From Deroplatys truncata (lineage: Eukaryota > Arthropoda > Insecta > Mantodea > Mantidae), in assembly GCA_030765065.1 (NCBI GenBank), contig CM060977.1:97047795-97111794 (forward strand): a stretch of 64,000 nucleotides of DNA, given 5' to 3'. The position numbers were made by a program, and so were the translations under genes. Below are positions 1 through 10,659 of the stretch, piece after piece. The notes beneath the pieces are model-generated. The model did not search any database. It was not told the DNA's origin and was given only the letters and a program-made list of their open reading frames with translations. Each line of letters starts with the position of its first letter. Position 1 is the first letter of the stretch.

Positions 1-152
1 GCTTATTACCGCAATTACACATAGAACACACACACACACACACACACACAAATACTTTATCCCCATGGCGGGATTCGATCCCGCGACCCTCAGCTCGGCG
101 GAGCACTGAAGCTATACGCTCCAGCGATCACAGCTAGGAGGGCCGGCAACTT
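1..152 (-). mobile_element. tRNA-derived SINE (family A), cut by window edge
   Basis: Read on the minus strand this begins GCCGGCCCTCCTAGC, contains a good RNA polymerase III B box (GGGATCGAATCC) and ends in a TG-repeat tail followed by GCGGTAATAAGC. The same order (head, B box, TG tail, GCGGAAATAAGC) recurs on the plus strand near 9742-9895, which makes this a dispersed tRNA-derived SINE rather than a tRNA gene. The 3' tail reaches the first base of the window, so the true end is not visible. Confidence 0.8.
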
Positions 153-179
153 TAGAAGACGCTGGACCTAAACACTAAT

Positions 180-320
180 TTTTGTACTTTTACGACTTTT
201 CGACTCTTGGTTATGCTGTTCACAGACATACACAAGGACTTTTTTTTTCTAAAAACTATTTTTTTGGTCTCTTGGTGCCTCAAAACATGCATTTCCTGTG
301 AAAAAAGAATCTGTTTTTAG
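180..320 (+). mobile_element. F1 element, 3' fragment
   Basis: A degraded piece of the 3' half of family F1. It keeps the run GGTTATGCTGTTCACAGACA and the later block CTCAAAACATGCATTTCC seen in all longer copies, but lacks the terminal GTAGAGAAAG. The boundaries are approximate. Confidence 0.6.
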
Positions 321-1529
321 TGTTCAATCGAGTCTGTGATTAAAGCTGCTGTACTTTTTCATGGGGGGGAGGAAAATCGTTTCGAAGTGGAGTTGCTACA
401 CATAGACCAACCCACTACTTAGGTTGACAAGCCTTAGGGAGGAGACCAATGAAAGCTCTGTGTGTGTGAAGGTGAGAGAGATATCTAGAGAGGAAGAATG
501 AAGGGGATTCTAAAAGTTTCAAGAAGAGTGTGAGAAACGGCCAAATGCTGAGAGAAGTAGAAAAAGAAATGCTGAAGGGGTATAAACGTGATGTGGAAGA
601 AAAAATCTCTACAAGAGTTCCATGATTTCGAGCCGCGTCCCTCAGAAGATAGAACTAAAGGGTTCTCTGCACCTCTCGCGGTGTTACAACTTAGAAATGG
701 TTTCCAAGGTTCCTTAAAGTATTTTTAGAAGCCTATGTTTCAAAGTATATTACAAAAGCGTTGTTATTAAGAGGCAATGCTCCTAATACCACAAGTAACC
801 ATGATGGAATTATAAGACTAAGGATCGTTAAAGCTTAAGACAAAGGTTTAATAATCTATGGACAGAACATAAGCAAGGTAACCACGGAACACTAAAGTTG
901 GTAACGCTTGCACATGCGCATCGAGTGAATTCGCATCGTTTGTTTATGGCGAACTCTGTTCCCAAACCAAGCTTTTGTAGGTTATCCAGCAACATAAAGT
1001 TAACATTAACAAGAAATCATAGTCAAAATGTACTGTGAACTTACCGTCTCAAGTATTATATATATAATATATATTATATATAATATCAGTATTCTCCTAG
1101 AAATTGTGAACAGGCATAAGCGTGTAATAGAGTGCAAGCAATCGGACATGAGAAAATAAACGTGACGAAAAATTGCGATACGAACGGTAGATAAGAATGG
1201 TGCGAAACAACTGTGATAGCTCTGCTTGATGTAAGCTTTAAGATGCCGGAAATATATCCAGCTGCAATTAGCATGCTTTCACGTGCATACAACCTTAACC
1301 TCCAGACTGCTGTGCTTTTGTAGCTCTTTAAGCCACTGAGAGGGTAATGGACTCTAGGTAAAAAGCTTGAATTAACACAAATAATTATCTTATGTTCTAC
1401 TTAGAACAAACAAAATCAACTTAAAATAGCAATTATCAGGCAGCAAAAGAAGCCCACAAACATACCCCTCAGGACAACAAGATCCCACACACGCACTTCA
1501 TCAATTCACCAAAAAGACTTGTATTAATC
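321..1529. other. AT-rich spacer, no gene seen
   Basis: I see no recognisable gene or transposon here. The only structure is a TA-rich palindromic tract around 1056-1086 that could form a cruciform. The single ORF nearby (1086-1292, minus) has no recognisable motif and is probably chance. Confidence 0.5.
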
Positions 1530-2437
1530 ATGAGGCAGTATTTTTATCACTTAAATCATATCACTCTAATTGTATGACATAAAATATAATAACAGCCGTC
1601 TTAAAAGCAATATGTGTATGTAATAATATGTAAAATATATATAACAGTCATTGTATTAATGTTTATTATTATGTACATGTATAATAATGTTATGTGTATG
1701 TATTACGTAATTTAACAATGTAGAAGCTGTAAGAATAGAAGCAAAATACCTTCCTTAGCAAACAGAATTACTATGTAGAAGCCGAAAGTTGCTAACAACG
1801 AGGTAACAATGAGTTAACCTTGATTTAATGCTACTAGTAAACCTTGGAACAATAATGTAATATTTAAAACAGTTTATAAATAGCCAGTCAACAACTATAA
1901 ATGCTAAAAGTTAAATAAAAGTATTCTATTGGAGTAGGATTAGCCAATCAGAAATTGAAATAGATGAAATGTGCAGATTCAGGTGGTAGATGCTAGAAGG
2001 CAGCGTTCTCGAGCAGTTCGCTCGAAACGTATTCAGTATGAGACGTAATAAATTCATTACGACGTGAATAATATAAAGTTTAGTGTTAAAAAGTGCAAAT
2101 AAACAATAATCTCACAGCTCTACAGTAGGATATATCAGTGAAGTGTTATTTAATGGTGTGAAAGAATAATAAAACGAAGCTGAATACCATTATAATTTGA
2201 GTAAGCCTTCATTCTTTAGTCGTACCACCCCTGCTAAGAGATGCGTGTTTCTGCAAATTACTACTGACGCAGCCGAAGCATACATATATAATATTTAAAT
2301 AAGCATTAAAATACAAAGTTGATTCTTAAATGTGGGGGTGAAGGCCACCGAAAAGTAAAATTGGGGCGAAGACCACCGGGAACTTTGTATCTTACGTAGG
2401 GCGAACACTCCAAGAAACATACCTACCATACGTGAGG
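1530..2437 (+). mobile_element. LTR (family L1), solo or truncated
   Basis: This segment matches, over essentially its whole length, the reverse complement of about 34935-35829. Shared blocks include TGAGGCA at the left end, AAGCAATATGTGTAT, a TATAAATAG motif (1874-1882), TATTCTATTGGAGTAG, GGCAGCGTTCT, AATAAAACGAAG (poly(A) signal) and GCAAATTACTACTGACGCAG. The other copy is followed by a Gypsy-style primer-binding site, so this family is an LTR. Here the primer site is missing and LINE sequence follows, so the copy is solo or truncated. Divergence between the copies suggests moderate age. Confidence 0.75.
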
Positions 2438-2451
2438 TTACAACTACCTCA

Positions 2452-2777
2452 ATCAATGGAGACAAACATGGATAGCCACATCTGGAAGCAATTTACAGGA
2501 TGTCTACATTTCCGAGTCCAAACTTCAACACTATTGTTTCAACAGGAAAGACCGACTTATATTAAGTCAACTATGCATTGAACATACTTCTATAACGCAC
2601 AAACATCTCCTCAACCGTGGCTCTCCTCCTATGTGGTCCTCTGCAGATCCAACCTCACAGTTCATCATCTCGTCAAACCTGCCGTCGCTATGTACAGCAC
2701 AGAAAATATGACATCCTCACAAACTACCAGTCGCCCTAAATTCAGCACAACAACAATAATAATAATAATAATAATAA
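2452..2777 (+). pseudogene. I/Jockey-type LINE ORF2 RNase H tail, 3' end
   Basis: One frame reads through NRKDRLILSQLCIEHTSITH and then HKHLLNRGSPPMW. This fits the C-terminal segment after the RNase H domain of I/Jockey/R1-like LINEs, where an R(K/R)-x-LxRLRIGHTxLTH block is followed by a Cys-rich HHIL segment. The Cys residues expected downstream are mostly lost. The fragment ends in an (AAT)n tract at about 2751-2777, as in LINE clades with simple-repeat tails. It is a 5'-truncated dead copy that abuts the L1 LTR. Confidence 0.6.
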
Positions 2778-4420
2778 TTCCAGTGTCTCAACATTCGTTT
2801 TACCAACAATGTACCTAAAAATTAGCATTGTCAAACAACTCAAATACAAATTACAATATTGTTTTTATTTTCCAGCACTATCGCATTCGATGAAATAATA
2901 TGTTTTAATATTTTAATTTTTTACTTTATGTTGTGTTTTATTTTTCACTGGGATGCAGAACTGCATATTAACTTTTTTATAATGTACTCCAGTGCCGTTT
3001 TAGTAATTTACGATACGAGTATCATAAGGTATTATATTACTGTATGAGATTGGAAGATTGACAAACGAGGCCGCAGGCCAAGTTTGATAAGCAATCAAGT
3101 ATTGTAATATGTAGTTACGATATGTGTATCATACAACGTTCTATCCTCTTTAGTTACGTAATATCGATGGTTTTATTTACTTTGGTAAATTACATTTTTA
3201 TTTCAGAGTAGTATTAGGAATCACTGAAACAATACATTACATTGATATATAGTTGATACGTGTGCGTAGTGGGTCATGCATGGTTCAATAGATGATTTGT
3301 TTGTTAGGTTTTTGTTTAAAACAGAAGAACAATATTATTTATGTATACGCAACCAGTTTTGTGATAAGAGTTACATTATGAAAATCGTTGCGTAATAGCA
3401 GCTTCATTACGAACCTAGTTGCGTAATGTGATACAATTACAAAATAGCTAAGTAGTGCATAGGTGTAAAACCTTTTTTAGTATTTTAAAGTCGATATTAC
3501 GTAACTAAAGTAGATAAAAGCTTTTTACATGGAGTTTTACAATCCATGTTCACTAAGTGTAAAATCCAAGACTCACCACTCACTGCATTTTCTTACATTG
3601 GGTACCGCAAATGAATTTCTTAAAACTCTCATCTTTGTTCTAGTTTTATAGCATTTTTTTCTTGAACATAACTGAAATCGGCCTCTTAAAAACTTCACTT
3701 TTCCGTTTCGATATGACTACACCTTACAATGCACACTAGGAGTGTACCGAACTGTTTTCACAGAATTTCAAACTAACAATGCAAGCTAGAATATAAAAAC
3801 ACAAGTCTGCGAACATAAATCTTTCTAGATGGACACAATTTTAGCTAGTGGACCACAAGTTGTATTTTACTTTTTTTAAAATTCTACATATTCAACATTT
3901 TACGTACCTGTTTTATGGTAACAATTCACTTATAAAACTAAAACGTTTAATACTGGGGTCCAGCTGGACCCAGCATAGCAGTCTGAAGGTTAATGTTAAG
4001 AGAAGTATCGTTTCTGTCAAGAGGGCTTTGTTACTGAAATATAAACAATATGTTATATGTAAATGTGACGGTAATGTATACGATAAAATTATGAAGTATA
4101 ATTTTAAAATTAAGGTTACGTCAAATTAAGTTTTCCTTCTTACCCGTCGGTTTTATGTTTGATTTTATCATCAATAATATCTGGAACCATCGTTGCTGAA
4201 GCAAACCAAACATTCTGGACTGTCTTCTGTTGTGCACATAGGTTACAGTTATTTGCATTTTCTAATCACTAATGCTGTCTTCTTCAGATAGCTCGGCAAC
4301 TCCATTAGCTTAAACCACAGTGCAGTTCGGTTTAAACTAAGCCACGTATAAGCTCGGCTTACGCTTGAACGATGTACTGTAAAACACCACTGTAATTTAC
4401 CTTCGCTTATGCCCAATTCG
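2778..4420. other. AT-rich region, no recognised gene
   Basis: Several short ORFs occur (for example 3848-4129 plus) but none has a recognisable motif. Their composition matches the surrounding AT-rich DNA. I see no transposon similarity to other parts of the window. Confidence 0.5.
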
Positions 4421-4424
4421 AAGC

Positions 4425-5296
4425 TTAAGCTCTGAAACCGTGCCTAAGGGAACATTCACAAAAAGGAAAGGAAACATAAGCATCAGTCAATCGCAAGAGA
4501 GAACTAAACAGTTCAGGTAATATGACGGCTTGCGACGCGAGCACTGACATAAGAATCTCTTTTCTTTTTCTTCTTTCTTCGAGTAGAGAGAAAGTGCAAT
4601 TAGGCACTTCAGCCGCAATGTGAGGGGTTGGTGGCCACCACTTGGTGGCTATACCCATAGAAGCTCCTCCACCGGAAGGGAAAAAGGAAATACAAGGGGG
4701 GGTGGGAATGTTGGGATGTAGAGAATGGACGTTTTTACTGTCGTGCATATGTTCAGCGGAGTTCATTAATAGCACCTCAGTGATTGTTGCTGATGTTGCA
4801 GCTACCGCCCTCTCGACGGAGTGAAGATGGTTACTTACATGGCTGCGCACATGTGGTGTGATAAATGAATCACTTTTGCTGTATAAAGTAACTTCTGCTG
4901 CGTTGCGTGGCGGGTTGGGTTGTATATTGCTGAGCCATGAATGCTTTAGTTCTGCCAGTTGCTCGGAGAGGCTTCTCCTTGTGGTCAGTATTTCACGGAG
5001 TCCATGAGAAAGGATGGCGTATAAGTCGAGTAATTCACTACTAAGATCAAAAAGACCGCTTAGGATGCGGCTCGTCTCCTCCAAAGTATGTGTTGGTGCT
5101 GGCGGCGGTGAGTGTTGTAGGCATGTCCCTGATGACTTCCCCTAGGCCACGGATTGAGGTGTCGGTGGTGTCTAGTCGGGAGGCAGCTGGTGGTAAAAGT
5201 CTTCGTGCAGATGAGAAGGCGGCGGTGATAGCGTGTAGTCCTAAAGCCCTTCTTCAATGCTACCGAGTCGGCGGTGGCGAGAGTCGGAGTTCATAG
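4425..5296 (-). pseudogene. GC-rich coding-like region G, downstream copy (broken)
   Basis: A 219-residue minus-strand ORF (4425-5084) begins METSRIL-like and is rich in Leu/Glu heptads (LFDLSSELLDLYAIL, then a Lys/Arg-rich C-terminal part), so a coiled coil is likely. Reading upstream to about 5290, in two further frames, gives GSIEEGL, LHAITAAFSSA, IRGLGEVIRDM and SPPPAPTHTLEETS. These line up in order with the ORF at 5726-6049 (NIEQELQ, LHAITAALSTA, ISGLGHVIVC, SPPPASTVQLEDLM). The copies are therefore a tandem duplication, and this one carries a stop and at least one 1-base shift. I do not recognise the family. A LINE ORF1-like or gag-like coiled-coil protein is possible. Confidence 0.5.
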
Positions 5297-5725
5297 AGTT
5301 GACGCAGCGGTGAGGCTTACTAGATTTTCTTCCTGGAGGGAGTTGCGGGATTTATTTATTTTAATTTTATAAAAGGGAGACGGAGATTTGGTAGGAATAA
5401 AGAGTCGGCTTATTTCGCCGAAGAATAAGGAATTTTAGTTCTGGATTCTAGTGTTTAGGTAGGTAGTAAGGTGTGAGTAGTGCGTGTTAATGTTTTAATG
5501 TGATATTCATGGCCTAGTGGAGTTCCGCTGAGCACTTCCGAAAACTCTGGGTATACTTGCTGCAGCGTTGTGCTGTCAGCGTCTGGTACGGACACAGACA
5601 GCCATGGCGAGCCCTGACTGCACCCGGGTGGAATTAGGTGTTAGTTGGCTGGTAGTATCTGCTGCAATGTTTCTAGTATCTGGTTTGTGTAAATAGGAAG
5701 TTCCGTTGCCGTTCCTGACCACTCT
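5297..5725 (-). other. Spacer or 3' flank of region G
   Basis: This is mixed sequence between the two related ORFs. Near 5600, read on the minus strand, it contains GTCAGGGCTCGCCATGGCTG. That resembles GTCAGGGCTTTGGCAATGTC in the 3' untranslated part of the GC-rich retroelement at 36885-38472. The match is short but in the same relative place, which hints that region G and that retroelement are distant relatives. Confidence 0.35.
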
Positions 5726-6049
5726 TCAGGTCCTCAAGTACCATGTCCAATCGGCCGTCTTGGTGATCAGGAGTCTTACCAGGTTGGCGAGATCTGCAAT
5801 GGTACCCATAAGGTCTTCCAATTGAACTGTAGAGGCAGGCGGTGGTGAAGTTTGTGGCGGGCAGACGATGACATGGCCCAGGCCACTGATTATTGAGTCT
5901 GCGGAGTCAGATCGCTGTAAACAGCTGATGGGAATGTTGCTGAGGGCCGTGGAGAGGGCGGCGGTGATGGCGTGGAGTTCTTGGAGTTCTTGCTCAATGT
6001 TGGCGAGTCGGCGCAGGTATTGGTCAGAGGTGGTGGAGTTTGCGCTCAT
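5726..6049 (-). CDS. Region G, upstream ORF; unrecognised coiled-coil protein
   Basis: A 107-residue ORF starting MSANSTTSDQYLRRL. The first 40 residues have a heptad pattern (NIEQELQELHAITAALSTAL) typical of a coiled coil. A Pro/Ser/Thr linker (PPQTSPPPAST) and a second hydrophobic helix (TIADLANLVRLLI) follow. The same domain order is found, broken by frameshifts, in the copy at 4425-5296. No catalytic motif is visible. GC content is clearly higher than the flanks, suggesting derivation from an inserted element rather than local sequence. Whether it is expressed cannot be judged. Confidence 0.4.
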   Translation of the reverse strand: MSANSTTSDQYLRRLANIEQELQELHAITAALSTALSNIPISCLQRSDSADSIISGLGHVIVCPPQTSPPPASTVQLEDLMGTIADLANLVRLLITKTADWTWYLRT

Positions 6050-6179
6050 GAGTGGTGGAGTACGTTCATTCTGTGGAGACCCTGTGTGGGCTGCTTCTCT
6101 TTGGGTGGTGTATGTCAGATGCGGGAGGATATGTATACTCGATCTGTTTAAAACTGGCGGATTTCTGAGAGACAGAATT

Positions 6180-6490
6180 CGAATTTTGTATTTCCATGAG
6201 CTCTCAGGACAACCAGACTTTGTTCAGAAGATTCCGTGCATTCTTGTAGTAGCTATTATGGGGAATACGACTATAACCACAAAATTCTTCAGAGAAAATA
6301 ATTTATATACAATATTTAAAAAGGACCAATGCTTCAGATCCTTATCACTGAATATTTGTAACCGAACACACTTTATTCATTTATGGTTCTGAAGTGGAGT
6401 ATGAATAAATATCGTTGCAATGCCACGATTACTACAGCACTGTTAGCTCACTTTTTCTGATGTTACAAGTTCAAATCATCTTGGAGCTGT
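6180..6490 (+). repeat. Dispersed repeat R2 with tRNA-like 3' part
   Basis: This is homologous to about 31030-31345 on the same strand. Shared blocks are TATGGGGAATACGACTATA / AATGGGGAACACAACTATA, AGAGAAAATAATTT, ACACACTTTATT and TGGTTCT. The right end holds a Pol III-like segment (TTAGCTCA, then GTTCAAATCA) corresponding to TTAGCTCAGTGGTAG in the other copy. Confidence 0.6.
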
Positions 6491-6527
6491 GCAACATTTT
6501 TTCTTTCATTTGAAATGCATGAGTAGA

Positions 6528-7342
6528 AATCTGATGTTACATTCACTGACTTTCTCTACTCTTGTACAAACTATGTTTACAAACGCTTATTCTCCACCTA
6601 CTTCATATTAATCGAAATAAACATATAGAGAAACTATCTTATTGCCAATTTTCTTTTAGATGCAAGGGAATATGGTAGGCTTTAAGCGATAGTCAAATAA
6701 TTTAAGAGCTGGTTGCTATGTGGAGAATTCCATTCTCTTTGCATCTCAGGACATAAAAAAAAAACAATAATGAGTTTTCATTTGACAAGAAGTATAAGTA
6801 TGGAAAATTCAAACAAATAACAAGTAATATCTCGGAAATGGTTCATTCCACAAAAGACTTATATAACATAAATTCTGTGTTTTAACGAGATCTACATTTT
6901 TGTGTAATAAATTTTGTGTCTCTCTTACGGTTTACCAGTTTTGCAAAAGTCTCTCAGGATGAAGAGGACTTTTGGAGACATTCCCAGAAAATTCAAGATA
7001 TACATTACGTTTGCCATAAAAATATCTTAAACATGTGGTATTTCAATGAAACGATAGAACCATTTTTGAAAAAATCCAAATTTTCGAAAAGTGCTCCATG
7101 TAAACGGTAGTTTGAGGCGAGGTATTTTATTGAAAATCTTCGTGTCGCATCTCTGGAAGAAACTAAACGCAAATAGCAGTACTGTTATACTGTTCAGACA
7201 GACACACAAACGGACATGTATCCAAAAATGCCTTATTTGGATTCAGGGCGCCTCAAAATATGTATTTCCGGGGAAACGTCGGTATGAAATTTTTGGGTGG
7301 AATGCAATACTTTAGCTACTTACTATATGTAGTAGAGAAAGT
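6528..7342 (+). mobile_element. F1 element, nearly complete
   Basis: It starts ATCTGATGTTACATTCAC then ACTTTCTCTAC (about 6549-6559), and ends at the palindrome and GTAGTAGAGAAAG (7330-7341). Internal landmarks appear in order: CTTATTCTCCA, AGGCTTTAAGCGATAGTCAA, CATTCCATTCTCTTTGCAT, TTTTAACGAGATCTACATTT, GTTTACCAGTT, CTCCATGTAAACGGTAG, GTCGCATCTCTGGAAGA, a CAGACAGACACACA stretch, GATTCAGGGCGCCTCAAAA and GGTGGAATGCAATACTT. No ORF is conserved between copies, so the element is non-autonomous. Confidence 0.8.
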
Positions 7343-7849
7343 GAGAAAGAGTCATTCACATTATATAAGATTTACCTAGTATTTAATTTTCAGGTACACT
7401 CTTGAGGTAATACTAGCTGGATTTACAGTAAAAACTGAAATGGTTTTCATGCAAAGGTACACAATAATGTACTCACTGTTATATATGTCATATAACTGCA
7501 TAAATATTTGGGAATATTTAGCCAAATGCATGAATCAAGCTTGTGTGCATGTACAATATTGACTAGAAAGCTTTTGCCGTTCTCATTTGTTATAAAATTA
7601 TTGTTACGGTTCATCCACATTAGGAGTTTTTGTACTCATATTGCTAGTTTATTCTACTGCTAATTTTTATGTCTTTTGTGGCTTTCAAATGATCAGTTAA
7701 AGGCGTAATTTGGGCTTTGTAACTGATTTATTTCTGAAGAAACATAAAACTCGGATCGCCAATCTCAGGAGCATAGCTTATCAGATATTTAAGAATCGTA
7801 TTCCTTGCTCATACTTGACCAAAGCAAACACAAAACTTGGAAATACTCG

Positions 7850-8650
7850 GACATACGCTTTGAGGCCCACTGAATCCAAAGAAAGTATTTTTAGAAGGTC
7901 CATGTGTGTGTGTATATGTGTGTGTGTGTGCGCGCCTATAAACGCCTCAAAAACGAAAAATCGGATAAACACCAAAGTTGGTATTTAGGTTTAATACCTT
8001 CTGATGATGCGATACGAAGATGTTCAAGAAAATCCCAGCTTCAGAACTAGCTTTACCATTAATAAAATATTGGTTTTCTAAAAAATGCTGTTAACAATTT
8101 TGATTAAAATACCACATATTAAATATATTTACATAATAAATAAGTGTCTATCTTTAATTTTCTGGGAATAACCCTTGAAGTCCTCTTCGCTCATAAAGGA
8201 ATTTTGTATCAACTTGTATAACTAGTAAACGTTAAGCGTTAAATGAAGATGTACTTCACAGCAAATGTAGATCTGTTTAAAACGCACAATTTATTCCAAA
8301 AAGGTTCTTATGTAGCATCAGCCATTTCCCAGATATTCGTTATTAATGGTACGAATTGTTCATTTCTTTCTCATTCTTTTAAGTCCTGTCAACATTCAGC
8401 TGTTTCTGGCAATTGCATGGAAACAATGTGCAATTTTAAAGCTAGCATACAGCCTCCAGTTTGTAAACTTTTGGCTATCGCTATTCCCTTTGTAACTATA
8501 ACAAAATGTGTAATGTAGTTTTTTCTGTAAAGGTTTTTTGGATTAAAATGAAGCAGATAAAAAAAGTAACCTTTGGTAAGAAGTGGTTTCATACCCACTA
8601 ATAAGGATAGGGGGTGGAGAAGGTCATGTGAGTGTACAACATCAGAATTT
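7850..8650 (-). mobile_element. F1 element, minus-strand copy, 3' end decayed
   Basis: Landmarks run in reverse: TTGAGGCCCACTGAATCCAA, a TG-rich tract (7903-7935), ATCGGATAAACACCAAA, GCGATACGAAGATGTTC, CGTTAAGCGTTAAATG, then the 5' end as GGAGAAGGTCATGTGAGTGT and CATCAGAAT followed by a T run. The 3' terminal hairpin is not recognisable. The TG tract corresponds to the CA/GACA stretch of plus copies and seems to have expanded. Confidence 0.7.
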
Positions 8651-8767
8651 CTTTTTATGGCTTAAACCATGTTTAATTCATACCAAATTACATAAATTAC
8701 ATACATAAATTACTTCTGCTGATTATTAAACAGGAACTTTGTATTTAACAAGGTACCCTCCTTTTTA

Positions 8768-8885
8768 TAGGACTTACACCCCAAGGACTTTCAAGCCAAT
8801 GACTTGGGTCAGTAGCCTGTCGAGGAGCACGGAAACTCTGGATCATAGCATATCAGGATGGGTGATCAGCCCAATGCTTGGTATG
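8768..8885 (-). repeat. Single 76-bp satellite-like unit
   Basis: The run AGCCAATGACTTGGGTCAGT, CTGTCGAGGAGCA, CTGGATCATAGCATATC and GGATGGGTGATCAGCCCAAT is the reverse complement of the unit repeated three times at 17329-17566. The same lead-in GGACTTAC flanks both loci, so both derive from one element that can carry one or several units. Confidence 0.7.
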
Positions 8886-8939
8886 ATGTTGAAAAAAGGA
8901 AATGAAATGCAGTGAAGAAAGGGTGGTAGTAAAATTATT

Positions 8940-9070
8940 GGATCAAATAATTCAACCTAGCATTCGCCTAGCTACCGAGGAAAACCACGAAAGAAACTTC
9001 GGTCAGATTGGTCGTCTACTAGGGTTTCAACCCGGATCTCCCGAATGTGGGTCACACCGCTCTCGGTTTA
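8940..9070 (-). mobile_element. tRNA-derived SINE (family B)
   Basis: On the minus strand, ACCGAGAGCGGTGTGACCC and a B-box-like GGGTTGAAACCC are followed by the body GTTTTCCTCGGTAGCTAGGC and GAATGCTAGG. The same head-to-body order occurs at 15765-15905 and 18705-18845. The copy is short and divergent. Confidence 0.6.
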
Positions 9071-9741
9071 AATAGGAACTGAAAAGCCATAATTCTGAGA
9101 ATATCTGAGTAGTTTTAACTCAAATTTATTTTCATCGCATACTCAGACCTTTAAGGTTTCTGGGAAAGCTCGACGAGTTTTATTACAGAGTTCAGGTGAT
9201 TCTTGAATTCTGTGATTTCAAGAGTTGAACGACGTGTTCATTTGCCTTTCATGTTATGCAGTCTTCCGTCCTCCTCTATTTCATTAACGAGTTTCTCCTC
9301 AGTCAAATGAAACTCGGTAGTGACGATTCTGCACATCCCTTTTCTTAGCATATATATTGTAAATGTACTTAAGCCTGACTGTCGGGAGAAGCGAATAAAG
9401 TGTATTTTCAGAGGAGACCAAGATATTTGAAGAACAGACACCGTAAATCTCGAGGAAACACGAAATGCGAATCGCTCTCGGAGAAAAGAATAGAGAGTAA
9501 AATAAAGAAAAACAAGATAAAAGCCAAAAGAGACGGGAAGTTTTCTTTCGTAGTGCGAGAATGAACAAAGTGAGGGCACACGCTGTTGTATTTGTGCTTT
9601 TATTCACAAGCCTAAATTGCCTTCGTACGTCTCTAAGACAATTTACTTGTAAACTCTATGTTTTAGACAAAACCGAAGAGTACTGTATTGTCGAGATTAT
9701 CATTGGGACATAATCCTTGCCAAAGGAATCCCAAAACGGAG
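9071..9741. other. No recognised feature
   Basis: Overlapping minus-strand ORFs at 9238-9607 are purine-rich shadows without motifs. Nothing else is recognisable. Confidence 0.5.
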
Positions 9742-9895
9742 CCGGCCCTCGTAGCCGTGGTCGCTGGAGTGGTCGCTCCGGCGCTCCGCCAAGCTGAAGG
9801 TCCCGGGTTCGAGTCCCGCCTCGGGCATGGGTGTTTGTGTGTGTGTGTGTATGTGTGTTGCGGAAATAAGCGCTATAAAACAGAAAAACACAGTA
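9742..9895 (+). mobile_element. tRNA-derived SINE (family A)
   Basis: It begins GCCGGCCCTCGTAGCCGTGG and has the A-box-like TAGCCGTGGTCGCTGG and a perfect B box GGTTCGAGTCC. The tail is a (TG)n tract followed by GCGGAAATAAGCGC. It matches the minus-strand copy at 1-152 including the sequence after the TG tract. The tRNA-like part cannot fold as an intact tRNA, so it is a SINE head. Confidence 0.85.
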
Positions 9896-10224
9896 GTATA
9901 ATCTGGGAACGACAAGGGAACTTTTTTTAAAAAAAAAAAAAAAAGACGGTTAATAAAGATTATAGAAAGCATGTATACAGGAAGTATTATAAAACTTTGT
10001 CGCCGCTATATTTAATATAATACGGGTTGAACGATCCTTCACGCAACCGGTTTCGCAGCGTACGGCCGATCGGTGAGGCTGGCTGCTGTGTCGCGGTGCG
10101 GGTGATAGGAAGTCCGCCGGAAATATAGTAAGATTTGTTGCGTTAGCTATTTCTAAACATTCATACATAACTACTTAAAAGAAAAGTAAATTACTCACAT
10201 ATATCAAGCAAGGAGATGCTGGAA

Positions 10225-10431
10225 CTATCTACCTTCATTGCTCAAGCATTTCTGACACCTGCTTAGGAAATTGCTCATTTCACTCTGCAATTCCCTCCGA
10301 GAAATGACAGCAATTTCTTGACGAATGTTAATTTTAACTTCATGTTTGGATTTGTTTTGTACACGTTCTGTTGTAATACTCCCCAGAGATAGAAATCGCA
10401 GGGGGTTAAATCTGGTGAACGAGGGGGCCAA
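10225..10431 (-). pseudogene. Mariner-like (DDE) transposase C-terminus remnant
   Basis: The 68-residue ORF reads APSFTRFNPLRFLSLGS, then QEIAVISRRELQSEM and CQKCLSNEGR. This matches in order the C-terminus of insect Tc1/mariner-superfamily transposases: WPPRSPDLTPLDFFLWG around the third catalytic residue, then IREEIAAISREML, then C-x(3)-NGxHxE at the end. The catalytic Asp of the SPDLTP segment is changed and the upstream domain is missing, so the fragment is dead. Confidence 0.6.
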
Positions 10432-10659
10432 CTAATTTAATTGCTATTTAAATTTCATGCTTATTGTCATTAGAGAATTAGTTTTTAACCTCACTTAAAT
10501 ATACAAAAGTATCAGCAGTGACAGTGTTACTAAAGTGTTTAGTAAAATCCTTTAGATGTCGCGCTGTAAAGTTTCAAACGCATAAAAGTAGAAACTGTTT
10601 GTGACGATCATGTAAACAGACCACTCACTATATTTTCTATAAAAAAAACCAAAGAAACA

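Noticed and set aside
2633..2818. 61-residue ORF overlapping the LINE 3' end as a small protein
   Set aside because: It is out of frame with the RNase H tail and runs through the (AAT)n tract, giving a poly-Ile string.
7903..7935. TG-repeat tract as a regulatory element
   Set aside because: It sits exactly where other F1 copies have their CA/GACA stretch, so it is an expanded internal microsatellite of that repeat.
9742..9830. A functional tRNA gene (also similar heads at 13150-13215, 18770-18845, 34600-34674, 60800-60872)
   Set aside because: A and B boxes are good but no full acceptor stem or cloverleaf is retained. Each is joined to a repeated body and tail, so these are SINE heads.
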